NCBI GenBank assembly: GCA_051881455.1
Contig: JBJEPX010000059.1
Coordinates: 1 to 7,323, forward strand
Reading direction: 5' to 3'
Length of the DNA stretch: 7,323 nucleotides
Source of the DNA: Fimenecus sp051881455
GTDB lineage: Bacteria > Bacillota > Clostridia > Oscillospirales > Acutalibacteraceae
The notes beneath the pieces are model-generated. The model searched no databases. It saw nothing but the letters and a program-made list of their open reading frames with translations, and was not told the origin of the DNA. Numbering within the stretch: the first letter of the stretch is position 1; each line of letters opens with the position of its first letter. The position numbers and the translations under genes are program-made. This document shows positions 1 through 4,200 of the stretch, in pieces.

Positions 1-100
1 GCATTCTCCAAAAAGTGAATTTGAGCCTTAGGCTCGTATGTATTTTAACACATATTTTCAGATATTTCAATACATATCTGGTTAGAATCCTATATTCAAA
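1..100. other. Non-coding AT-rich flank
   Basis: No convincing gene is visible here. Two small inverted repeats can be seen: GAGCC-TTA-GGCTC at 23-35, and CAGATAT/ATATCTG at 59-65 and 74-80 with an 8-nt loop. Neither is followed by a clean T-run in either direction, so neither is called a terminator. The window edge may cut off the neighbouring gene. Confidence 0.4.
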
Positions 101-134
101 TTAAAACATAAGCACCAACCAAAAGGTCGGTGCT
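101..134 (-). terminator. Intrinsic terminator at the end of the tRNA-Pro array
   Basis: Arms at 111-120 and 125-134 pair over ten positions with one A.C mismatch around an AAAA loop. Read on the minus strand, the hairpin is followed by an interrupted T-run (TATGTTTTAAT). It lies just beyond the last tRNA 3' fragment, in the same relative place as the terminators at 328-360 and 548-580. It could be the original tRNA terminator or a backstop. Confidence 0.65.
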
Positions 135-141
135 CATATTT

Positions 142-172
142 TGGTCGGAGTGACAGGATTCGAACCTACGGC
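142..172 (-). pseudogene. tRNA-Pro 3'-end fragment, copy 1
   Basis: These 31 nt match 582-612 of the intact tRNA: T arm, 3' acceptor strand and encoded CCA. One base differs (position 168). There is no 5' acceptor strand, D arm or complete anticodon arm, so it cannot fold as a tRNA. The match ends exactly where the structured element begins. Confidence 0.9.
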
Positions 173-176
173 TAAC

Positions 177-274
177 GATAAAAATATTGTCGCATTACTC
201 GTTTGGAGCACTTCGTAATGCTCTGTATTTTTATCTTCCTCCGCCTCGCTTCATCTGCCACCGGCAGCGCTCGG
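177..274. repeat. Two-part hairpin element, version A copy 1
   Basis: Part one is a long stem-loop. The outer 10-bp stem is GATAAAAATA (177-186) with TATTTTTATC (226-235). A 5x4 internal loop follows, then an inner 7-bp stem GCATTAC (192-198) with GTAATGC (215-221). Part two is a GC hairpin CTGCC-ACC-GGCAG (255-267), flanked by CCTCGCTT and CGCTCGG. The same layout with different but paired stem bases recurs at 723-817. It may be a mobile REP/MITE-like repeat or a structured RNA; the sense strand is unknown. Confidence 0.75.
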
Positions 275-282
275 CTTTGTCA

Positions 283-295
283 CTTGCTCCCAAAG
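283..295 (-). pseudogene. tRNA-Pro anticodon-arm remnant, copy 1
   Basis: Thirteen bases (minus strand CTTTGGGAGCAAG) match the anticodon loop and 3' stem strand of the intact tRNA at 615-627. In the intact gene only two bases (AT) separate this segment from the 31-nt 3' part. Here the hairpin element lies between them. This suggests a tRNA copy interrupted at the anticodon-arm/variable-loop border. Confidence 0.55.
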
Positions 296-327
296 GTTGC
301 TTTGGTCGCAAAGATGCCGATGCTTGC

Positions 328-360
328 AAAAAATAAAAGGGACTTCCTATTGGAAATCCC
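328..360 (-). terminator. Intrinsic terminator, repeat copy 1
   Basis: On the minus strand, GGGATTTCC and GGAAGTCCC pair with one mismatch around AATA and are followed by TTTTATTTTTT. It is identical to the terminator directly behind the intact tRNA (548-580) and directly follows the tRNA 3' fragment at 362-392. Confidence 0.85.
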
Positions 361-361
361 T

Positions 362-392
362 TGGTCGGAGTGACAGGATTCGAACCTGCGGC
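362..392 (-). pseudogene. tRNA-Pro 3'-end fragment, copy 2
   Basis: These 31 nt are identical to the 3' end of the intact tRNA-Pro (582-612), including CCA. As in copy 1 there is no 5' half, so it should not give a functional tRNA. It is a perfect target for recombination with the real gene. Confidence 0.92.
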
Positions 393-396
393 TAAC

Positions 397-494
397 GATA
401 AAAATATTGTCGCATTACTCGTTTGGAGCACTTCGTAATGCTCTGTATTTTTATCTTCCTCCGCCTCGCTTCATCTGCCACCGGCAGCGCTCGG
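397..494. repeat. Two-part hairpin element, version A copy 2
   Basis: Identical to the element at 177-274. Outer stem arms are at 397-406 and 446-455, inner stem arms at 412-418 and 435-441, and the GC hairpin is at 475-487. Confidence 0.75.
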
Positions 495-502
495 CTTTGT
501 CA

Positions 503-515
503 CTTGCTCCCAAAG
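503..515 (-). pseudogene. tRNA-Pro anticodon-arm remnant, copy 2
   Basis: The same 13-nt match to tRNA positions 615-627 as the copy at 283-295. Beyond it (516-547) similarity to the tRNA is lost, so the 5' part of the supposed tRNA copy is either decayed or was never present. Confidence 0.55.
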
Positions 516-547
516 GTTGCTTTGGTCGCAAAGATGCCGATGCTTGC

Positions 548-580
548 AAAAAATAAAAGGGACTTCCTATTGGAAATCCC
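548..580 (-). terminator. Intrinsic terminator of the intact tRNA-Pro
   Basis: It begins two bases after the tRNA CCA end on the minus strand. GGGA-TTCC pairs with GGAA-TCCC across one internal mismatch, with a four-base loop, then TTTTATTTTTT. Form and position are those of a standard Rho-independent terminator, so most transcripts should end here and not enter the 220-bp units. Confidence 0.9.
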
Positions 581-581
581 T

Positions 582-657
582 TGGTCGGAGTGACAGGATT
601 CGAACCTGCGGCATCTTGCTCCCAAAGCAAGCGCGCTACCATCTGCGCTACACCCCG
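582..657 (-). tRNA. tRNA-Pro, anticodon UGG
   Basis: A complete 76-nt tRNA with encoded CCA. The acceptor stem CGGGGTG pairs with CACTCCG (one G-U). The D arm (TAGCGCAGATGGTAGCGC region), anticodon stem CTTGC/GCAAG with loop TTTGGGA, and T arm with GGTTCGAATCC are all intact. Anticodon TGG reads CCN proline codons, mainly CCA and CCG. A terminator follows immediately. The likely promoter is at 994-1022, giving a leader of roughly 330 nt that contains a tRNA 5' fragment and two hairpin elements. RNase P must therefore choose this acceptor stem over the truncated one at 826-844. Both ends of this gene have been copied into the neighbouring repeats. Confidence 0.97.
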
Positions 658-786
658 ATATTATTTACTTTTTAATTTTTCAGTCTTTTTTTAATTCTCT
701 TTATCAAGCCGCTCGCGCTTCCTGTTACAATATAGTCGCACTGCTCTCTGCCGTTCGCATTGCTCGTTATTGTAACACTCCTTTTC
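639..786 (-). repeat. 187-bp-offset direct repeat, copy 1 (tRNA 5' end plus leader)
   Basis: This segment repeats at 826-973 with a constant offset of 187 bp and scattered substitutions. It spans the first 19 nt of the tRNA, the A/T-rich leader and the large stem-loop of the hairpin element. The extra 39 bases between the copies (787-825) carry the GC hairpin of element B. Confidence 0.9.
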
Positions 787-817
787 CCTCGCTTCTTCCG
801 CCACCGGCGGCGCTCGG
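723..817. repeat. Two-part hairpin element, version B
   Basis: The outer 10-bp stem is TGTTACAATA (723-732) with TATTGTAACA (768-777). The 5x4 internal loop has the same size as in version A. The inner stem GCACTGC (738-744) pairs with GCATTGC (757-763) with one C.T mismatch. The GC hairpin CCGCC-ACC-GGCGG (798-810) is flanked by the same CCTCGCTT and CGCTCGG as version A. Compared with version A, four outer pairs, one inner pair and one GC-hairpin pair change on both strands, so pairing is kept. Confidence 0.75.
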
Positions 818-825
818 TAACGTCC

Positions 826-844
826 CCATCTGCGCTACACCCCG
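826..844 (-). pseudogene. tRNA-Pro 5'-end fragment
   Basis: Nineteen bases (CGGGGTGTAGCGCAGATGG on the minus strand) equal the 5' end of the tRNA up to the D loop (639-657). After that the sequence runs into the GC-hairpin part of element B. It lies inside the predicted leader of the intact tRNA and could pair with the 3' acceptor strand, so it is a possible misfolding decoy. Confidence 0.88.
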
Positions 845-909
845 ATATTATTTGCTTTTTAATTTTTCAGTCTTTTTTTAATTCTCTTTATCAAGCCGCT
901 TGCGCTTCC

Positions 910-964
910 TGTTACAATATAGTCGCACTGCTCTCTGCCGTTCGCGCTGTTTCTTATTGTAAAA
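910..964. repeat. Hairpin element, version C (long stem-loop only)
   Basis: The left outer arm TGTTACAATA (910-919) pairs with TATTGTAAAA (955-964) at nine of ten positions. Inner arms at 925-931 and 944-950 pair weakly with wobbles. The internal-loop sizes are kept. The GC hairpin that follows versions A and B is missing, so this is either a truncated element or the form before that part was acquired. Confidence 0.6.
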
Positions 965-993
965 CTCCATTTCGCAAAGTTGACAGCCACATA

Positions 994-1022
994 AGTATAA
1001 ACTATTTATCGCTTATTGTCAA
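994..1022 (-). promoter_or_regulatory. Sigma-70/sigma-A type promoter for the tRNA-Pro transcript
   Basis: On the minus strand TTGACA (1022-1017), a 17-bp spacer and TATACT (999-994) are nearly consensus. Transcription should start near 987 and run toward the tRNA. There is no other stable RNA or credible gene between it and the tRNA at 657, so it probably drives the tRNA. Confidence 0.8.
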
Positions 1023-1136
1023 TCATAATTACTGTTAATTTTATCCCGCCTATGTCGCGACTTTTATTTGTGTCTTATTCGGCCGATCGGGTCATCAGTT
1101 TCTATAATTAAATCGTTTTTTACACAGTAGTGCAAA
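1023..1136. other. Intergenic, nothing further recognised
   Basis: Between the tRNA promoter and the lipase terminator I see only short palindromes (GTCGCGAC at 1054-1061, CGGCCG at 1080-1085). No credible reading frame or RNA was found. Confidence 0.4.
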
Positions 1137-1167
1137 GCACCTGCCGAGAAAGCTTCCCGACAGGTGC
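1137..1167 (-). terminator. Terminator-like hairpin downstream of the lipase gene
   Basis: GCACCTG (1137-1143) pairs perfectly with CAGGTGC (1161-1167), with further partial pairing inside. It starts 13 bases past the lipase stop. The minus-strand T-run after it is short (TTTGCACT), so termination may be imperfect. Confidence 0.7.
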
Positions 1168-1180
1168 CTTATAAAAACAG

Positions 1181-2833
1181 TTAAATTCCGTTATATATTT
1201 TTACAATATTAAGTACCTCTTCCTTTGTGACAATCGCGTCTGTATTGAAATCGGCATGCTGAAGATTCAGCTCATCGAGGTATTCAACATCCATGCAATG
1301 TCTTAACGCAAGGCGAGCATCTACAAGGTTAATCACACCGTCAAGGTTTACATCACCGTATTCATAAAGGTAATTTGCCAAATAATCGCGGTCAACATTA
1401 TAAATCATAAACTGAGTATAAAGCGGATTTGACCTTACATCATACTGCTCTTTTGCAGTCATAAGCCACGCAAAGAATCCCGCAGAGCCCTGTGTATATG
1501 CAACATGGTTTAAATTCTTAATAAACCATGTGTTTTCGGGTGCCCAGCATGTGGAAGCATCTACCACTCTGTCAGGTGAAATGTGGTTTTCATGGCAATC
1601 AACAGCCTGCGTATATGAATCACCCAAGGTTGTGCCCCTGTCTGCAACGGTAGCAAACGCGCTTGTATGATAAGTTTCAATAACGCCGTCGCTGTTCATA
1701 TTGCCCTTAGGCGTTACGGGAGCAATCTGGCGGTTGTACTGGGAAACGCAGAAATAATTTACATTGCTGTTTCTTACAAGCGACTCTACCCTGTTCTCCA
1801 TAGGAAGCTGAACAATAAGATGATAATAACTGATTTTTGACAAAAGCTCAATTCCCGGAGTAACATCGCTGAACATATAATCGTATGCTTCGCTGTAATA
1901 ATCAAGGGGAACGAAAGCCCAAATTGACGGAATAAATCCAAAATAAGGAACTACAAACTCTTGATAAAGCCTATCCTTCTGTGTTTCAATTACAGGAGCA
2001 AGCTTATCAATAACTGCGCTGAAAAGCGAGGTGTACTTCAAAAGCTGACCGAGAGTTCCTTTATCGGGACTTCCGTTGATCGCCTGAACAAGAACATCAA
2101 CAAGGCCGTCACCGTCAAGCTCAATATTTCCCGTGAAAAGCTGGCCTATCATTTCAAGTCCCGTGTAAGCACCTGAAAGCATGGCAACCGTTTCCACATC
2201 GCCTGTACCGTATATTGAAAGGTATGCCTGAACAACGCATGTGCCCATGCTCTGGCCGTTGAGTGCAACCTTGCTGTGTCCTGTCTGTCTCTTTACATTC
2301 TGAATATATTCGTTCAATTCCGACGCCAAATCCGCCATATCACGGCGCCAATCATATGTGTACACATATACATGGTCGCCGCCTATTTTTTCGGCTACTG
2401 CCATGGAAAGCTGATCCTGCTGTCCCTCTTTAACCTCATAGTTATATTTATCAATACTGTTGGGGAAATAACGCTCAATATGCACATCAGGATCGACTGA
2501 ATTACCGTTGCTGTCACATTTAATTGGGTCAAAAAGCGATTGTGCCGCGGGAATTATCGCGTCCATCAAAGCGCTTGCATCATCATCACCCAAATACTTT
2601 ACCAATGCGGGAACAACATCACGGATAACCGTTGTAACGATTTCCTGCGAATCGGGTGCAAAAACCTGTTTCCCGTTCCCATCCACCAGCGGGACATGAC
2701 CGAAGCCCGTTACGGATATTACGGGTACATTTCCGCACATACATCTGTCGGACGCCGCCAGCACGGGAACAACAGCAGACAGCATCAACACCACTGACAA
2801 AACGATGCCTATGACCGTTTTAAACCTTTTCAT
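1181..2833 (-). CDS. Secreted LCAT-family lipase/acyltransferase with C-terminal dockerin
   Basis: This 550-residue exported protein should hydrolyse or transfer acyl chains of lipids outside the cell. A signal peptide is visible: KR at 2-3, a hydrophobic core to about residue 25, then a likely cleavage at VLA/ASD. The alpha/beta-hydrolase domain follows. It shows YDWRRD (160-165), typical of the LCAT/PDAT family, and nucleophile elbow GQSMG (Ser195). Asp382 in NSDGV and His443 are the probable rest of the triad. Residues 491-550 form a dockerin-like pair of calcium loops, DVNLDGVINLVD (494-505) and DFNTDAIVTKEE (528-539); the second is less canonical. I chose the ATG at 2833 because GGAGG (2841-2845) lies 7 bases before it; an in-frame TTG at 2848 would include that site. 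The family is fairly certain; substrate and cohesin partner are unknown. Confidence 0.88.
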   Translation of the reverse strand: MKRFKTVIGIVLSVVLMLSAVVPVLAASDRCMCGNVPVISVTGFGHVPLVDGNGKQVFAPDSQEIVTTVIRDVVPALVKYLGDDDASALMDAIIPAAQSLFDPIKCDSNGNSVDPDVHIERYFPNSIDKYNYEVKEGQQDQLSMAVAEKIGGDHVYVYTYDWRRDMADLASELNEYIQNVKRQTGHSKVALNGQSMGTCVVQAYLSIYGTGDVETVAMLSGAYTGLEMIGQLFTGNIELDGDGLVDVLVQAINGSPDKGTLGQLLKYTSLFSAVIDKLAPVIETQKDRLYQEFVVPYFGFIPSIWAFVPLDYYSEAYDYMFSDVTPGIELLSKISYYHLIVQLPMENRVESLVRNSNVNYFCVSQYNRQIAPVTPKGNMNSDGVIETYHTSAFATVADRGTTLGDSYTQAVDCHENHISPDRVVDASTCWAPENTWFIKNLNHVAYTQGSAGFFAWLMTAKEQYDVRSNPLYTQFMIYNVDRDYLANYLYEYGDVNLDGVINLVDARLALRHCMDVEYLDELNLQHADFNTDAIVTKEEVLNIVKIYNGI

Positions 2834-2848
2834 ATCATTACCTCCCAA

Positions 2849-2871
2849 TATTTCTTGTATTTCAAGAAATA
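2849..2871. promoter_or_regulatory. Perfect 9-bp palindrome in the lipase leader
   Basis: TATTTCTTG (2849-2857) and CAAGAAATA (2863-2871) are exact inverted repeats with a 5-bp centre. The site lies just downstream of the predicted transcription start (about 2874) and four bases from GGAGG. It could be a repressor operator or a 5' mRNA hairpin that protects the transcript or hinders ribosome access. Confidence 0.5.
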
Positions 2872-2880
2872 ATCAAGGTA

Positions 2881-2909
2881 ATAATACCATATATTTCAAG
2901 TTTTTTCAA
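2881..2909 (-). promoter_or_regulatory. Sigma-A type promoter of the lipase gene
   Basis: Minus strand TTGAAA (2909-2904), exactly 17 bp, then TATTAT (2886-2881). No terminator is evident after the upstream S1-domain gene, so some read-through from that gene may add to lipase expression. Confidence 0.65.
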
Positions 2910-2934
2910 TAGATATTAGACAAAAATAACAATA

Positions 2935-3858
2935 TCAAAACACACTTTCAATTATTTTTTGTGAAGTCTCGGGAGAATAGCGCCAATAATCCATATGGGA
3001 GCCGTTATAGAAATATTTTACGGACTCCTGCTCGTATTTCGCGGGAAAGCTATCTACAATAGCAAGCTTGATTTTCATTTTTTCGGGATTTATGCTCTTT
3101 ATGTAAACACTTGCCGCATCGCCAGTGTTCACAATGGGCGTATATTCCGCAAGGCCTGCAAGATTGGGCGCCAATTCTATAAACACTCCGTATTTTTCAA
3201 TGGAACGCACAATTCCGCTGACAGTCTGCCCTGCCTTAAAGCATTCTGCATTTTCAGCCCAAGTACCCAAAAGTTCTTTATGAGAAAGCGTTACCCTGCC
3301 CTCGGCATCAATGCTTTTCACAACTGCTTTTATCATGCTGTTTACTTTAATCCGCACATCGGGATGAGGAATTCTTGAAACGGAAATACTGTCGATAGGC
3401 AGAAGCGCCGAAATTCCGCAACCTATATCGCAAAAAGAACCGAAATTCTCATTGTGGGTTACTCTTGCATCAATTATATCCCCCGGCGCGAGATTTTTTA
3501 TATATTCCTCTGTGCACTCCTGCTGTACGGCACGGCGGCTCAAAATTGCCGTGCGAACTCCTGCCTCATCGTCTTTAAAATCCGTAATTTTAAATGCCAC
3601 AGGCTTATTCACCCTTGAAATTATTGCTATATCACGCACACTGCCGTCGGAAATGCCAATAGCGCACTCCTCTCTCGGCATTACTCCCTGTATTACGCCC
3701 AAATCAATATACAGGTTGTGCTCACTGTCACACAGAGTTGCCCGCGCCTCTAAAATTCTCTCCTCAAAAAAGCACTCCCTTAAATTCCCGATTGATTCCA
3801 TACATTTTTTATTCTGCCTGCTTTCAAACAGAACTCCCTCGGGAGAATATTTTTTCAT
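2935..3858 (-). CDS. S1 RNA-binding domain protein (three S1 repeats)
   Basis: A 307-residue soluble protein that probably binds RNA and may act in translation or RNA turnover. The exact role is not known. It has a degenerate S1-like domain at about 34-108 and two clear OB-fold S1 domains. The first is at about 125-195 (PGDIIDARVTHNENFGSFCDIG and later GRVTLSHKELLGTW). The second is at about 209-267 (AGQTVSGIVRSIEKYGVFIEL). It is much shorter than proteobacterial ribosomal protein S1 and is often annotated as an S1-like protein in Clostridia. The C-terminal tail ends in DYWRYSPETSQKIIESVF. I prefer ATG 3858 over the in-frame TTG at 3879, since AAAGGTG lies 6 bases ahead of it. No clear promoter was found. 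Confidence 0.85.
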   Translation of the reverse strand: MKKYSPEGVLFESRQNKKCMESIGNLRECFFEERILEARATLCDSEHNLYIDLGVIQGVMPREECAIGISDGSVRDIAIISRVNKPVAFKITDFKDDEAGVRTAILSRRAVQQECTEEYIKNLAPGDIIDARVTHNENFGSFCDIGCGISALLPIDSISVSRIPHPDVRIKVNSMIKAVVKSIDAEGRVTLSHKELLGTWAENAECFKAGQTVSGIVRSIEKYGVFIELAPNLAGLAEYTPIVNTGDAASVYIKSINPEKMKIKLAIVDSFPAKYEQESVKYFYNGSHMDYWRYSPETSQKIIESVF

Positions 3859-3884
3859 ACATATCACCTTTATTTTCAAAATTG

Positions 3885-3900
3885 AGCAAACTACTTTGCT
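3885..3900. promoter_or_regulatory. Small inverted repeat upstream of the S1-domain gene
   Basis: AGCAAA-CTAC-TTTGCT is a perfect 6-bp inverted repeat in the 5' region of the minus-strand S1-domain gene. It may be an operator half-site pair or a leader hairpin, but a chance origin is quite possible. Confidence 0.3.
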
Positions 3901-3954
3901 ATAAATTGATATGACAGAGAAACAGAAATAAGAATTAAAAAGGGGTATTTTATT

Positions 3955-3985
3955 TTTACATTATTTGTGTTATTATATAATGTAA
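3955..3985 (+). promoter_or_regulatory. Promoter with overlapping inverted-repeat operator for DUF951-prfA
   Basis: A perfect -10 box TATAAT (3976-3981) is preceded by TTTACA (3955-3960) at a short 15-bp spacing. TTACATTAT (3956-3964) and ATAATGTAA (3977-3985) are exact inverted repeats with centres 21 bp apart. They cover both promoter boxes, as a dimeric repressor site would. The divergent S1-domain gene starts about 100 bp to the left. Confidence 0.6.
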
Positions 3986-4005
3986 TGTTTTAAGAGGTAG
4001 ATTTT

Positions 4006-4200
4006 ATGGATATTAAACTGAACGATATTCTTGAAATGAAGAAAGAGCACCCCTGCGGAGGAAAAAGGTTTATTGTGCTCCGTGCAGGTATGGATTTCCG
4101 CATTAGATGTGAAAATTGCGGCAGAGAGGTTATGGTGCCCCGAGTAAAGCTGGAAAAGAATATTAAAAAGATTATTCGGGAGGATGCGGCAGATGTTTGA
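4006..4200 (+). CDS. DUF951 family small zinc-ribbon-like protein
   Basis: A 64-residue conserved protein of unknown function, full length for the DUF951 family. It shows the family signature: HPCGG (15-19), an RxGxDF stretch (26-31) and CENCG (35-39), followed by VMVPR. His15, Cys17, Cys35 and Cys38 could hold one zinc ion, and the basic C-terminus (KLEKNIKKIIRE) suggests nucleic acid or ribosome contact; both are inferences. GAGG (3994-3997) sits 8 bases before the ATG. Its last 8 bases overlap the start of prfA, so the two are probably translated in a coupled way. It is first in the plus-strand cluster. Confidence 0.9.
   Translation: MDIKLNDILEMKKEHPCGGKRFIVLRAGMDFRIRCENCGREVMVPRVKLEKNIKKIIREDAADV

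Larger units (their letters stand above)
141..360 (-). repeat. 220-bp tandem unit, copy 1
   Basis: This segment equals 361-580 base for base except at 168 (A here, G at 388). Read on the minus strand it contains, in order: an intrinsic terminator (328-360), a 13-nt tRNA anticodon-arm remnant (283-295), a two-part hairpin element (177-274) and a 31-nt tRNA-Pro 3' end (142-172). Near identity shows a recent duplication or ongoing homogenisation. An unrelated frame through it can be translated, but it runs through the tRNA fragment and is not believed. Confidence 0.95.
361..580 (-). repeat. 220-bp tandem unit, copy 2
   Basis: This is the second tandem copy of the 141-360 unit, directly adjacent to the intact tRNA gene. 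The tRNA 3' end (581-612) continues the periodicity as a third, partial repeat start. One substitution separates the two units. Order and content are the same: tRNA 3' fragment, hairpin element, anticodon-arm remnant, terminator. Confidence 0.95.
826..973 (-). repeat. 187-bp-offset direct repeat, copy 2
   Basis: The outer copy of 639-786. Since it is the copy next to the consensus promoter, it may keep the ancestral leader, with the inner copy made by duplication. Differences include 855 (G versus A at 668) and several bases near 948-969. Similarity ends near 973. Confidence 0.85.

Noticed and set aside
582..612. Phage or integrative-element attachment sites at the tRNA 3' end
   Set aside because: Repeated tRNA 3' ends look like att sites, but the intervening DNA is only 220 bp and carries no integrase or phage gene. 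A relic footprint cannot be excluded.
231..642. Two similar minus-strand reading frames of 66 and 63 codons
   Set aside because: They run through the 220-bp units; the SNPVTPT part is a translation of the tRNA 3' end. The duplicated frame only reflects the duplicated DNA.
878..970. A 30-codon minus-strand frame (MEFYNKKQRERQ... to a stop at 878) in the tRNA leader
   Set aside because: It follows a strong promoter, but no ribosome site precedes the ATG, and the covarying stems suggest structure rather than coding. Kept as a weak possibility only.
141..973. CRISPR array
   Set aside because: Repeat units are long (220 and 148 bp), only two copies of each exist, and there are no unique spacers of uniform length.
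980..1008. Plus-strand TTGACA with TATTTA 17 bp later
   Set aside because: The -10 box matches poorly, no plus-strand gene follows, and the site overlaps the better minus-strand promoter.
760..1038. A 92-codon plus-strand reading frame
   Set aside because: It lies across the hairpin elements, the tRNA leader and its promoter, has no ribosome site, and its low-complexity product resembles no family.
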